A stretch of DNA of 64,000 nt, from assembly GCA_046350595.1 (NCBI GenBank), contig JAXMAC010000002.1, positions 1 to 64,000 of the forward strand, written 5' to 3'. This stretch comes from JAHFOW01 sp046350595 (GTDB taxonomy: Bacteria; Planctomycetota; Brocadiia; Brocadiales; Brocadiaceae). The position numbers and the translations under genes were made by a program. Below the pieces are notes generated by a model. It was not told the origin of the DNA. It ran no database searches and saw only the letters and a program-made list of their open reading frames with translations. Shown here piece by piece: positions 36,430-45,812 of this stretch (the stretch's first letter is position 1; each line of letters starts with the position of its first letter).

Positions 36430-38469
36430 ATGGAAAAAGTTAAATATCCCTGGGTTATGAGTATTGTATGGTTGTTGTCTTTAATTGGAGGTATTTCATT
36501 GTGCCAGCCAATTACAAATGGCCAGGATTCACAAGAGAATAGAGACATGAATTTACGTAAATCTGTCTTATCGCAGTTACAAAAAGAAGATAATCCCGAA
36601 TGGCAGGTAGTATGGAATGAGAACACAAAAGTGGCAAAACGGTTGTTTAACGCTGAAAGCAAGCCGTTTCCAGGAACGCCACAGGATGTTGCAAGGGGAT
36701 TTTTGTCTCAGTATCACGGACTCTTTGGACTTAATCCGGGACTTGAAGATTTACGGATTATAGAAGATGAAAACACACCTTTGGGATGGAGGGAAAAATT
36801 TCAGCAATACTATCAAGATATCCCGGTAATAGACGCAGAAGTTACCGTTCATGTTTCAGATAAAAATGGTATCTTTTTAGTAGAAAACCGTTATATCCCA
36901 AATTTAAAAATAGACATAAAACCGGCTGTAGAAAACGGAACCGCTCTCATAACAGCGCGGGATGCCTTAAAAATTCAGGAATACGATGTTGAAAGCGCCT
37001 CATCGAAGCTTGTAATCCTGCCAAATATATCCGGCCCACAACTTGCCTGGAGGGTAATTATTTCAAAAAAAGAAAATGTCGAGAAAACCTGGTTAGTTTA
37101 TGTGGATGCAAAAAGAAAGGGATGGGTGCTTTATAAGAAATTATTGCAGGCATATCTTAATGGGAAGGGGAAAGTATATAAGGAAAATCCTGTTACCACC
37201 CCTTCTTTAAGTTCTGTAAGATTAAAGAATCTCTCTACAGGTACAAAACTTTTAAAAGGAAAATACGCAGCGACGTATAATGCAGAGTGTGCCAACGCAG
37301 GTGAACAAGTTACCACGGCATCGTCGCCCACCAGAAATTACAGCTATAATCCAAACGATGATCGTTTGTCAGAAGTTATGGCTTATTATCATGTTAACAA
37401 TGAGCATGATAAACTAAAATCACTTTTTAAATTCAAAAAGCTAGATAACCAGATCCCGCTACTTGTTAATTTACAAAATCCCTTTGACGAGTCAAAAGGT
37501 TTCGACAATGCATTTTACACGAGGAGCGAACAATTTAAGAAAACTGGCTTGATTGTGTATGGTTGTGGGGAGATATTCAAAAATTTTGCCCTGGATGGCA
37601 ACATTAGTCAGCATGAATATGGGCATGCCGTGTTGGACCACATTCAACCGCAATTTTTCGAGGCAATTGAAAGTAATTACCCTCGCGCTATTCATGAGCA
37701 TACCGGAGATGTGATGGCTTCCTATTTTGGCGGAAATGCTATTATTGGAGAATACGCAGGTGTTTCTAAAGATGGCAAGGTGAGTTTAACGCGTAATATG
37801 GACAATACACGAAAATATCCAGGTGATGTATATGATCCTGAGTTAAACCCACCAATGTCAGAGGAGCATTATACAGGGGAAATACTGAACGGGGTTTACT
37901 GGGACATAAAAAGTGACTTGGGAGTGAATACTGCGTTTAAATTGTTCTTTTCGGCGCTTAACCTCCTTCCTGACGATTCCACGTTTTTTGATGTGAGGGA
38001 CGCATGGGTTACTGCCGATAACCAATTGTATAAGGGAAAAAACAAAAATGCTATCAAAACGGCATTTGCAAATCGTGGCATTTCAGGGAAAGACCCCGGT
38101 AATGTAAAGGCAAAATTAACTCTTCTTGACATGACTTTTTTCAAATACGATCCCAACACGGGAAAATTGACACAGCAAACGACCTTCAAACAAGGCGATT
38201 ACATAGTAATTTTTATTAAGACAAAAGTTTCCCAATTAACGCCTGCTTACAATATTATACCGGTGTCTATCAGTTTAACTCAGGCAGACAAATTTAGCGG
38301 TCAGATTTTTTCAAATGAAGCATTAAACGGAACATACGATATAGCCTTTGCAATAATTACTACAAATTCAGCTAGTGGGACAATAAACGTACAAATAGAG
38401 GAAAGATTGGGTGGAACAACAAGCATCAAGTCAATAACCGGTTCGTTCAAAATGGCAACAAAAAAGTAA
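36430..38469 (+). CDS. Thermolysin-like (M4/M36-type) metalloprotease precursor
   Basis: About 679 aa secreted pre-pro-protease. A signal segment (VMSIVWLLSLIGGISLC) is followed by an FTP/PepSY propeptide region (about 80-230: ARGFLSQYHGLFGLNPG, WREKFQQYYQDIPVIDAEVT). The catalytic part has HEYGHAVLDH (HExxH zinc site) and the third ligand Glu in IHEHTGDVMASYFGG, plus LNGVYWDIKSDLG. A beta-sandwich-like C-terminal part follows (GDYIVIFIKTKVSQL onward). ATG 36430 is preferred because GGAG lies 9 bp before; 36412 is the alternative. Likely to act outside the cytoplasm on proteins; stands alone. Confidence 0.85.
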   Translation: MEKVKYPWVMSIVWLLSLIGGISLCQPITNGQDSQENRDMNLRKSVLSQLQKEDNPEWQVVWNENTKVAKRLFNAESKPFPGTPQDVARGFLSQYHGLFGLNPGLEDLRIIEDENTPLGWREKFQQYYQDIPVIDAEVTVHVSDKNGIFLVENRYIPNLKIDIKPAVENGTALITARDALKIQEYDVESASSKLVILPNISGPQLAWRVIISKKENVEKTWLVYVDAKRKGWVLYKKLLQAYLNGKGKVYKENPVTTPSLSSVRLKNLSTGTKLLKGKYAATYNAECANAGEQVTTASSPTRNYSYNPNDDRLSEVMAYYHVNNEHDKLKSLFKFKKLDNQIPLLVNLQNPFDESKGFDNAFYTRSEQFKKTGLIVYGCGEIFKNFALDGNISQHEYGHAVLDHIQPQFFEAIESNYPRAIHEHTGDVMASYFGGNAIIGEYAGVSKDGKVSLTRNMDNTRKYPGDVYDPELNPPMSEEHYTGEILNGVYWDIKSDLGVNTAFKLFFSALNLLPDDSTFFDVRDAWVTADNQLYKGKNKNAIKTAFANRGISGKDPGNVKAKLTLLDMTFFKYDPNTGKLTQQTTFKQGDYIVIFIKTKVSQLTPAYNIIPVSISLTQADKFSGQIFSNEALNGTYDIAFAIITTNSASGTINVQIEERLGGTTSIKSITGSFKMATKK

Positions 38470-38499
38470 ACCATTGAGAAAACAAGGAATTGTTAGCGG

Positions 38500-39585
38500 C
38501 TATATTGCGTTAGGGATTTTTCTCTCAATCCATCCCCCGCCCACAACGATATCATCATGATAAAAGACGACTGCCTGTCCTGGCGTGATAGCCCGCTGCG
38601 GAGTTTCAAAGACTACACGTACTTTATCCTGACCGTGAGGATATACCGTAGCCGGGGATGGAGTATGACTGTAACGAATTTTTGCCTGTACCCATAGGGG
38701 GGCGCGTAGCTTATCTATCGAAATCCAATTCACGGCAGACGCAACCAATTCACCCTGTATGAGTTCATCATCAGTACCAATAACAACGGTATTATCCTGC
38801 GGATTTATATCCACCACATATCGGGGGGCGCCAAGCGCAATGCCCAGCCCCTTTCGCTGTCCGATGGTAAAGAATGGCGTTCCGGGATGCTTCCCCAGAA
38901 TGTTTCCCCGTGTATCCTTTACAAGGCCGGGCGTAATGCGGCTTCCGTATCTTTCATACAAAAGGGTGTGATAGTTATTGTCCAAAACAAAACAGATATC
39001 CTGACTTTCAGGCTTGTCCTTGGTTTTTAAGTTCATATCTTTTGCAACTCGACGTACGTAGTCCTTTGTTACAGGGCCTAACGGAAAGATGGTTCGTGAA
39101 AGTTGTTCCTGATTCAAAGAAAATAACACGTACGATTGATCTTTCCTCGCATCCACACCCTTTTTAAGGAGATACTGCCCTTCTGACTTTTCTACCTGAG
39201 CGTAATGCCCCGTGGCAATAAAATCGGCATTAATCATCCTTGCAAAATCAAGTAACTTCCCGAATTTTAAATCCTGATTGCACAGAATGCATGGGTTGGG
39301 TGTTCTGCCATTCAGGTACTCTGTACAAAAGGTATCGATAATGCGATCAAAGGCATCCCTGAAGTTTAAGACATGGAACTGAATACCGAGTTGGTTTGCA
39401 ACGGTGCGGGCGTCATTTGCATCTTCCAGGCTGCAACAAATCTTTGTCCTTGTAATGGTATCTATTTTATCAAGACCAAGGCGCATGAACAGGCCGACGA
39501 CCTCATAGCCCTGCTCTACCAGAAAATGGGCAGCAACGCTGCTATCAACCCCGCCACTCATGGCGACAACAACTTTAGTTTTCAT
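38500..39585 (-). CDS. mnmA: tRNA-specific 2-thiouridylase MnmA
   Basis: 361 aa, normal length. Adds sulfur to U34 of Lys, Glu and Gln tRNAs. The N-terminal VVVAMSGGVDSSVAAHFL is the PP-loop ATP pyrophosphatase motif; the catalytic cysteines are in NPCILCNQDLKFG and SQDICFV; GHYAQVE, KDQSYVLF and FFTIGQRKGLGIA are standard family blocks. It is 47 bp upstream, in the same orientation, of the M50 protease stop, with separate expression likely. No unusual features. Confidence 0.95.
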   Translation of the reverse strand: MKTKVVVAMSGGVDSSVAAHFLVEQGYEVVGLFMRLGLDKIDTITRTKICCSLEDANDARTVANQLGIQFHVLNFRDAFDRIIDTFCTEYLNGRTPNPCILCNQDLKFGKLLDFARMINADFIATGHYAQVEKSEGQYLLKKGVDARKDQSYVLFSLNQEQLSRTIFPLGPVTKDYVRRVAKDMNLKTKDKPESQDICFVLDNNYHTLLYERYGSRITPGLVKDTRGNILGKHPGTPFFTIGQRKGLGIALGAPRYVVDINPQDNTVVIGTDDELIQGELVASAVNWISIDKLRAPLWVQAKIRYSHTPSPATVYPHGQDKVRVVFETPQRAITPGQAVVFYHDDIVVGGGWIERKIPNAI

Positions 39586-39632
39586 ATTTTCGGGAAACCG
39601 CAGATTTCACAGATTACACAGATAAATGGTCT

Positions 39633-40442
39633 TTAGAATTTGAGAGGCACAGGGGTAAAGGACGCTAAGAATAAGATAAATAAAATAACACCGAGTATTT
39701 TACGATTGAGGTCAAGCGAGGTAAATTCGTCGACAGGGGCTGGATGCCGGAATCCAAAGAAGAGCAGCAATACGGCGAAGACCGTCCAGCCTGGATACAG
39801 GAGGATTGCAATTACAAAAAAGATGAAAATGCCCAACCGGAAAACAATCTTACTCTTTCTGCCCAACAAGGCATACATGATATGTCCGCCATCGAGCTGG
39901 CCGATAGGCAGGAGATTGAGCGCCGTAACGAATAACCCCGCCCATCCGGCAAAGGCAATGGGATGGAGGTAGACATCCATCCCTTCAGGTAATTTTCCAA
40001 TCACCAGGTGGGAAATAAACGAGAATAAGAACGGTTCCCCAAGACCCAGGTATTCTGACGTATCGCCCGGAATTGGCCGGATATCTGATAAATAGAGTCC
40101 GACAACAATAGCGGGGACGGCGAAAAATAGTCCCATAAGCGGACCCGCGGCGCCAATGTCAAATAACGCCCTTTTATTCGGCATCGTCCCCTTCATCTTA
40201 ATAACCGCTCCGAATGTGCCAAATGGCGGGAGGGGAAGGGGGAGAAAATAGGGCATGGTTGCCGGGACATTATATTTGCGGCACATGAAAAAATGCCCCA
40301 ATTCATGGGAAAGCAGGATCGTCATAATGGTAATCGAATATGCCAAACCATTCACGTAGTACGTTGTTAAGAAAGTAGCGATAAATAATAAGACATGAAT
40401 CCGCGCCTTATTAAAAAAGTTAGAAGCGTTCAATTCTTCCAT
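39633..40442 (-). CDS. Site-2-protease-like membrane metalloprotease (M50)
   Basis: 269 aa integral membrane zinc protease. LLSHELGHFFMCRKYNV supplies HExxH in the membrane and PIGQLDGGHIMYALLG carries the third ligand Asp. TMPYFLPLPLPPFGTFGAVI between them is typical of the FtsH-independent M50 group in planctomycetes and cyanobacteria (EGY1-like). There are about seven hydrophobic segments. The start ATG 40442 is chosen; an upstream in-frame TTG at 40499 would add 19 residues without support. Substrate unknown; regulated intramembrane proteolysis is inferred. Confidence 0.85.
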   Translation of the reverse strand: MEELNASNFFNKARIHVLLFIATFLTTYYVNGLAYSITIMTILLSHELGHFFMCRKYNVPATMPYFLPLPLPPFGTFGAVIKMKGTMPNKRALFDIGAAGPLMGLFFAVPAIVVGLYLSDIRPIPGDTSEYLGLGEPFLFSFISHLVIGKLPEGMDVYLHPIAFAGWAGLFVTALNLLPIGQLDGGHIMYALLGRKSKIVFRLGIFIFFVIAILLYPGWTVFAVLLLFFGFRHPAPVDEFTSLDLNRKILGVILFILFLASFTPVPLKF

Positions 40443-40666
40443 AATTATGATGTGTTTTACCGTATATCTCAAAAATAAAATACATGAAATCCTCTGCAAT
40501 CAGACTCATATCTGCCAGCATTCCGGCATTTACGGTTTGTTAAAATAGTATCAGAAAAGGATATTAAATTCAATGGTATTAAAACGAAGAAGTTATTGCT
40601 TATTGGAATAAAGCGCGTTATCATTTATCGTTTATTTTCTTAAGGAAATTCGAACTCACAGAGGTG

Positions 40667-40693
40667 GCATGGGCAAACTCCGTTTGTCCGTGC
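40667..40693 (+). promoter_or_regulatory. 12-bp stem hairpin in ychF leader
   Basis: GCATGGGCAAAC pairs with GTTTGTCCGTGC (two G-U pairs, loop TCC), 31 bp before the ychF start and just upstream of its CAGGAG ribosome binding site. No U-tract follows, so a leader or mRNA-stability role is more likely than termination. Confidence 0.4.
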
Positions 40694-40724
40694 TTCATTT
40701 AATCACAGGAGAAAAAATTACGTT

Positions 40725-41813
40725 ATGGCTTTAAATTGCGGTATTGTTGGATTACCAAACGTTGGAAAGTCAACGATCTTTAATGCGTTAACATCGGCAA
40801 AAGCAGCATCGGCAAACTATCCCTTCTGCACCATTGACCCCAATATAGGTATAGTCGCCGTGCCAGACCAGCGGCTGGATAAAATAGCAGAAATAATCTC
40901 CACTGAAAAAATCATTCCCACGACCGTTGAATTTGTGGATATCGCAGGCCTTGTTAAGGGAGCCAGTCAGGGAGAAGGATTAGGGAACCAATTTCTTGGA
41001 CATATCAAAAGTGTTAACGCCGTACTCCATGTAGTCCGCTGTTTTGATAAGAGTGACATTATCCATGTGGAGGGCGGAGTACACCCGATCAGGGATATTG
41101 AGATTATCAATACCGAATTAGCCCTTGCAGACCTGGATACGGTAGAAAAGCGATTGGTTAAAAGCGAAAAATTACTGAAGACGGGAGATAAAAACACCCT
41201 GGCCGCGGTAGCTGTATTAAAAAAGGTCAGGGAAGGATTAAACAACGGTAAACCACTGAGACTATTGCCACTGACGGATGAAGAGAGAAAACACACGGAA
41301 GACCTGCATTTATTGACGTCAAAACCTGTTTTATATGTTATGAACGTCTTTGATTTTGAAATGGACAAAAAATATATAGACCTCGTTACTGAATATGCAA
41401 AGAAAGAAAATTCAAAATGCGTGGTCATTTCAGGGGATATTGAATCTGAAATTGCCCAGATGGAACCGGCCGAGAGAAAAACCTATTATCAGGACATGGG
41501 GATAGAAGTGTCGGGTCTGGAGCGTTTGATTCGTGAAACATATAGTTTACTGGGGCTGATTACCTATTTCACGGCCGGCCCTAAAGAAGTAAGGGCGTGG
41601 ACGATTAAACAAGGCACGAAAGCCCCACAAGCCGCAGGGGTCATTCACACCGATTTTGAACGTGGTTTCATCTGCGCAGAAACCTATCACTATAACGACC
41701 TCGTCACCTTTGGTTCAGAGCAAAAGGTAAAGGAAAAGGGACTTTTGAGACTGGAGGGAAAAGAGTACGTTGTAAAAGATGGAGATATCCTTCATTTCAG
41801 ATTTAATGTATAA
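40725..41813 (+). CDS. ychF: Obg-like ATPase YchF
   Basis: 362 aa, normal length. P-loop GLPNVGKSTIFNALT, switch II DIAGLVKGASQGEGLGNQ, the coiled-coil insertion (LALADLDTVEKRLVKSEKLL) and the C-terminal TGS-like domain (AAGVIHTDFERGFICAETYH, YVVKDGDILHFRFNV). Universally conserved, prefers ATP over GTP, associates with ribosomes and acts in stress responses. The CAGGAG ribosome binding site is at 40706-40711. It stands at the edge of an accessory island that starts directly after its stop. Confidence 0.95.
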   Translation: MALNCGIVGLPNVGKSTIFNALTSAKAASANYPFCTIDPNIGIVAVPDQRLDKIAEIISTEKIIPTTVEFVDIAGLVKGASQGEGLGNQFLGHIKSVNAVLHVVRCFDKSDIIHVEGGVHPIRDIEIINTELALADLDTVEKRLVKSEKLLKTGDKNTLAAVAVLKKVREGLNNGKPLRLLPLTDEERKHTEDLHLLTSKPVLYVMNVFDFEMDKKYIDLVTEYAKKENSKCVVISGDIESEIAQMEPAERKTYYQDMGIEVSGLERLIRETYSLLGLITYFTAGPKEVRAWTIKQGTKAPQAAGVIHTDFERGFICAETYHYNDLVTFGSEQKVKEKGLLRLEGKEYVVKDGDILHFRFNV

Positions 41814-41843
41814 AAATTCCATAACACTATAACAGTATTACAG

Positions 41844-41999
41844 TTATAGAAATTGTCCTTTGGTTGAATCGTACGCTAATCGTACCTTACGGAACGTCAA
41901 GTTATATATTGTTGATACAGGCACGTTTAAATATTCCGCAACGTCTTTTACCCGCATATATCCGCTTTCATTGATTTTTAATATTTTAGAATCGTTCAT
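41844..41999 (-). CDS. Helix-turn-helix (excisionase-like) protein, truncated
   Basis: 51 aa: residues 14-39, GYMRVKDVAEYLNVPVSTIY plus NLTFRK, are the MerR/Xis-type HTH of recombination directionality factors. Full proteins then continue with a basic wing (xxxxKVGRRxRF), replaced here by LAYDSTKGQFL and a stop, so the 3' end is probably lost. A GAGGA ribosome binding site precedes the ATG. It is the last gene of a three-gene minus-strand set that resembles the control region of an integrated plasmid or phage satellite. Confidence 0.6.
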   Translation of the reverse strand: MNDSKILKINESGYMRVKDVAEYLNVPVSTIYNLTFRKVRLAYDSTKGQFL

Positions 42000-42032
42000 A
42001 TTCGTTTTATCCTCTTACCTTGCCTGAAAAAG

Positions 42033-42425
42033 TTAATTATCCTGATACGGAAACCTATACTTCTTTTTTATTTCTTCACTTGCCCCTAATTCATTAAGAA
42101 TATTTTCAATACTCATCCCGCCCGCCCACCATCGATATTTCGGTTCGCAATAGCATGGCGTTACCAGAGTTCCCCGATTGGAAATATAGGGTTTTCCCTG
42201 TGACTGTATATTTTCCTGTGGTTTTACCTGTGTTTCTGTTCTTAAATACTCTATTAATTCCTTTTTGCGCTCCTTGAAGCATTTAAGAATTTGAACGGCT
42301 TCTACGGGTATTTGCTTTCCTTTGATATATTTAAATATTATGTTCTCGCCAGCCAAACAATACTGATAACCAAGCTCCTGGATTTGGTTAAGAAGGTTTT
42401 TAATGCTCGGCGTTACATTGGTCAT
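42033..42425 (-). CDS. Unknown protein of integrated-element relic
   Basis: 130 aa, no recognised family. The N-terminal half (SIKNLLNQIQELGYQYCLAG) is helical; KCFKERKKELIEYLRTE is basic; a pair CYCEPKYRWWAGG is the most striking motif. Its start overlaps the stop of the RepA-like ATPase (ATGA), so it belonged to that operon. Similar small proteins sit beside RepA-like primases in mobile elements, which is the basis for placing it there. Confidence 0.55.
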   Translation of the reverse strand: MTNVTPSIKNLLNQIQELGYQYCLAGENIIFKYIKGKQIPVEAVQILKCFKERKKELIEYLRTETQVKPQENIQSQGKPYISNRGTLVTPCYCEPKYRWWAGGMSIENILNELGASEEIKKKYRFPYQDN

Positions 42426-43097
42426 ATCTTTATTTCCTCCTTCAAAAACTCATCAATATTTTCCCCAGATTCCAGTTTGTTAGTTTCACACCCATATACC
42501 CCCTGAGAAACTGCGAAACTGGCTTCTTGCCTCACAGAATCAAGGGATTCAGCTTGATGGCCACCCCGTAAAACTGGATTAGAGACTGAGCTATTTTGAA
42601 CTGGTTCGACATAATGCAAGGCCTCATTATGCCCCCTTGATTTTTTACCAAAAGCCTTATTTTTTAATATTTTGCGTAGCCGACTTTCCCCAAGTATGAA
42701 ATCGTTACTTTTCAAACTTTCCCATATTTCCTTTAAAGTCATTTCATGGCCTTTTAATACCCCGATTACAGCATTGAGGATTTCTGAATCTTTTATTGAT
42801 TCAACAGCGTCCTTGCCAACCCCTAAGCATTCAAATAAAAGATTATCAGAATTGAGTTTCAAAACTACAGGTTCAAAAGTATTACCTCTTGTTTTACCAG
42901 GCGATAGTAGAAGCGTTCTGTCTTTTCTTGCTTCAAGGTGTAATTGGTAATCAACGGCAGCGATAATATCGGTCTCACCTCGTGATTTATTTACGTTGCT
43001 TCCATCCTTGTTTTTGGCGACATGATGAAGAAAGATAACTGTCGTGTTCGTTCTCCCGACTATTGTTTTAAGCTATCCCATTATTTTTGACATTTCC
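42422..43097 (-). pseudogene. RepA/AAA_25-like ATPase, 5'-truncated with internal TAG
   Basis: Reading left from 43097: SEMSKIMG, then TAG (43073 area), then LKTIVGRTNTTVIFLHHVAK, NKDGSNVNKSRGETDIIAAV and DYQLHLEARKDRTLLLSPGK, which is the C-terminal half of a hexameric RepA/AAA_25 ATPase (HHxxK strand, rGxtdi, aavD). A winged-helix-like tail follows (VIGVLKGHEMTLKEIWESLK). The Walker A half is absent: the sequence jumps straight into the broken 518-aa element at about 43098. It is a remnant of a replication or mobilisation gene from an integrated element. Confidence 0.75.
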
Positions 43098-44048
43098 GAA
43101 GGTTCCGTCTGCCTGTTGAGTGTAGTAGAGCCTTGTATTGCACCGAAGGTCAAGGGGAACAAGGCCAGCAAGAAGCTTGAGTTGGTGATGGAGCCCCGCA
43201 AGTGTGTCTTTGTGTATCATTATTTTAACGATCCGGAGTTTGGTTTTGGACATGTCCGGATTCAGAGTTGGGTACCATTCAATGTTTTCAATTGTCTCAA
43301 TGGTTGTCATTGGCTGGAGCGGCAACTTCAGAAGCAAGGTATTGGATATGTGAAGGACGGCAACTGTTTTGTGCGTATAGATGATATTGAGGCAGCGCAG
43401 GAACAATTCAATGAGCAGTTGAAGACAGACTGGTCGAAGCTGCTGAACGGGTTAGCGTTGGGCAGTTGCCCTGCGTTGTCGCAGGTGCTTAGTCCGTTGG
43501 AACCGGAGTATTACTGATCGGCAGATGAGACGGAGTGGGCGACGGACATCATGTTTAAATCGGTTGAGGCCGTGGAGGGATTGTATGCGTCGTTGGTGCA
43601 TCATGCGATGCGGGTGAGCGACAGTGCCTCGGTGATGAGGTATTTGGGGAGGCGTAACCTTGTAAGCAGTGCCCCTCATGAGGTTATCAGCGACTATCGA
43701 AGACGCTATGAAGGGATACGGGTCAGGCACAGTGTGAATTATAATTCTGTGAAGATGTATAACAAGAGCGGGAGTCTTTTGCGGAAGTGGCTTTACGGGG
43801 AATCCGAACAGGCCGAGAAGGATCAGCAAAAGAAGTATTCCGGCCGTGTGACCCGACGGATAAAACTGTTGCGGGTACACGGCCTAATCCGCAAAGCTCC
43901 TCGGACCAACCGCTATGTTCTGACGGAGAAAGGCCAGAAGTTCTCTTGTTCGCTGATGACTGCTTCAGCCCTTGATATTAAAGCGCTTACGGAAATGGCG
44001 GCATGAAAAACACGCAAAAAAAACAAGAAGTTGATGGATTGTAGTACA
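43098..44048 (+). pseudogene. 518-aa multicopy family, copy 2, broken
   Basis: Matches copy 1 (5429-6708) but lacks its first 106 codons, has TGA in place of a Trp codon (43517 area: YY then stop where copy 1 has YYW), and an internal deletion of about 340 bp between two TTGCG pentamers. The final 266 bp, including the 3' flank, is identical to copy 1 by eye, whereas the earlier part differs at several percent of positions. The left end fuses to the RepA-like relic. Confidence 0.85.
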
Positions 44049-44243
44049 GAGGGAAGAATGTTATGGGTGTTTCTCATAAAAAAAGGGCTGGAAATGTGTT
44101 ATCAACAACAGAATGCATGAGATGTTTTGAAGACTGATTGGTATTTGCAGCAAAGAAAATATTCTCAGTATTCTCCGTGACCCCTGTGGCTGCTCGTTTT
44201 CCGTGGCTTTTATTTTTTCTGCGTTTTCTCAGGATTAACGTGA

Positions 44244-44475
44244 CTTATAGTATTACTCTGTAAAAACTTCTTTTTTTGTAAGTTTTTCACAGTCCAAGGA
44301 CTTCTTATCAGGAGGTGAAGTTTGTTTATGAGGGAAAGATTGCTTCGCTCCGCTCGCAATGACAACGTGCTGTGTGCCATCAAAGAGCATAGTAAGTGTC
44401 ATTGCGAGGGTCTTTTTCCGAAGCAATCGCCCCCTTTTCATAAAGAAGAATTGGTTGCGGTGTAACTACGCTAGG
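44244..44475 (-). repeat. REP doublet (REPIN-like), full copy, inverted relative to 48.3 kb copy
   Basis: On the minus strand: CTAGCGTAGTTACACCGCAA end, ATTGCTTCGG...CCTCGCAATGAC, a spacer (CTTACTATGCTCTTTGATGG), GTCATTGCGAGCGGAGCGAA, AAACAAACTTCACCTCC, and the ACTTACAAAAAAAGAAG...ACTATA end. Only about five differences from the reverse complement of 48311-48540. The whole unit can fold on itself through its inverted REPs. Confidence 0.85.
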
Positions 44476-44617
44476 AGATTATTCTCCCCATTTATCTAAG
44501 GTCTTTAATTTGGTTGCGGATATGATGGTAAACTTATACCTAAATACCGCAATCAAGACACAGCCTGATTGCAGTATCCAGGTATATTATTATAAATAAT
44601 CAGGAGTTTGTCCTTGA

Positions 44618-45205
44618 TTACTTTGGATTAATTACCAGTGTGTTCGTGTATACGTAATCTCCGGTACTCTTGCCATCCTTATTAGCATCAACTCCGGCTG
44701 CATACAGAGTTACTGGAACTTTCGGAGTGCCAATAGGGGCCGCCCATTTTACAATCCAAAATGTATTTTTGCTGCCTTTTAACGTCTGTTCTATATACGC
44801 CCCTGTATCCTTTGCTGGCAGCCCTGAAATAACCCGTGTTGAATTACCTACTTTCTTAAATGTCCCAACTTTATTACCATTGGAGTCAACCGCCGTCATC
44901 TCAAATCCGTGCAAGTGTGAAATTGCAGAATTATTAAAGGCAACTTTTAGTTTAACGGTCTTACCGGGTGTATAAAAGGCTTTGCCCTTGAGTGGTGCAA
45001 TTGAAAATAGTGCAGTCCCCGAATTAGTAGAGAAGGAATTGTGACAACCCCCCGCATTACATGTACCTTCCCCTGGTGCACCAGTCACATACGGTGGAGG
45101 ATTGTTAGAGAATGCATAGAGGGGAGCCACAAACAAGCTGCCCGTACCAACAATGCCCAGTATGGACAATGCAAAACAAAACACAGATTTTTTTACCACT
45201 TTCAT
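44618..45205 (-). CDS. Exported choice-of-anchor V / Reeler-like protein with CX4CH site
   Basis: 195 aa. A signal peptide (basic MKVVKKS, core VFCFALSILGIVGTGSLF, cut near LYA-F) is followed by the segment APGEGTCNAGGCHNSFSTNS, characteristic of the Reeler-like 'choice-of-anchor V' domain, where CxxCH is usual; here it is C-x4-C-H. Beta-strand-rich remainder (FYTPGKTVKLKVAFNN, GFEMTAVDSNGNKV, VTLYAAGVDANKDGKSTGDY) ends without a membrane anchor or sorting signal. It may carry haem c through the spaced site; periplasmic location is expected. Confidence 0.75.
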   Translation of the reverse strand: MKVVKKSVFCFALSILGIVGTGSLFVAPLYAFSNNPPPYVTGAPGEGTCNAGGCHNSFSTNSGTALFSIAPLKGKAFYTPGKTVKLKVAFNNSAISHLHGFEMTAVDSNGNKVGTFKKVGNSTRVISGLPAKDTGAYIEQTLKGSKNTFWIVKWAAPIGTPKVPVTLYAAGVDANKDGKSTGDYVYTNTLVINPK

Positions 45206-45401
45206 AACTATCTACTCCTTGTTAATAATTATTTCTTAATTAAATGCTTGTTTTAATAACCCAGGTTACGAGATACTAATGGAGCAACAAGAATGCCAGG
45301 TTTGTGTTGTGTGGGTAGACAGTGTGGTAAGTATTTACCTTGGAGTAGATTAGAAATGAAGAAAATATTTATGGGGAAAATATTCTTTGTAAACCAAGCC
45401 G

Positions 45402-45447
45402 GAAACCTGTAGATATTACAAAATATTTTGTAATATCTACAGGTTTC
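45402..45447. terminator. 46-bp perfect palindrome, possible bidirectional terminator
   Basis: Sequence begins GAAACCTGTAGATATTACAA and every base pairs across the centre at 45424/45425. A T-rich tail (TTTCTTTT) lies at the right edge. It sits between tRNA(CAU) and the Reeler-like gene, so it may end the tRNA transcript. Such perfection over 46 bp is unusual for a simple terminator. Confidence 0.5.
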
Positions 45448-45544
45448 TTTTGGCATTCTTTCGACTGGATCGGGTTAGGTTTAAATCGCTTTTTTCGCCG
45501 TGCTCTCTGGAGCTTTGTGGTGAGATAACTGTTGGTTAAAAAAA

Positions 45545-45618
<74 letters not shown>

Positions 45619-45812
45619 TTTTGAATGGTTGATTTATCATAATCAGCCCACCGCAGAGACTATAAAACTTAAACTGTGCACAATATAGAGATTGAGAAGA
45701 TGGGATGTTACATTTCTTTGCTTCATATCTTCTCGCATTTCCTGTGCCCTCGGTGAACTCTGTGGCGAACTTTGTATTTTTAAAAGTATAACAAAATCTT
45801 AATTATTTTCAA

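Noticed and set aside
45402..45447. tRNA-linked phage attachment site
   Set aside because: No duplicated tRNA 3' end, no integrase and no phage genes nearby.
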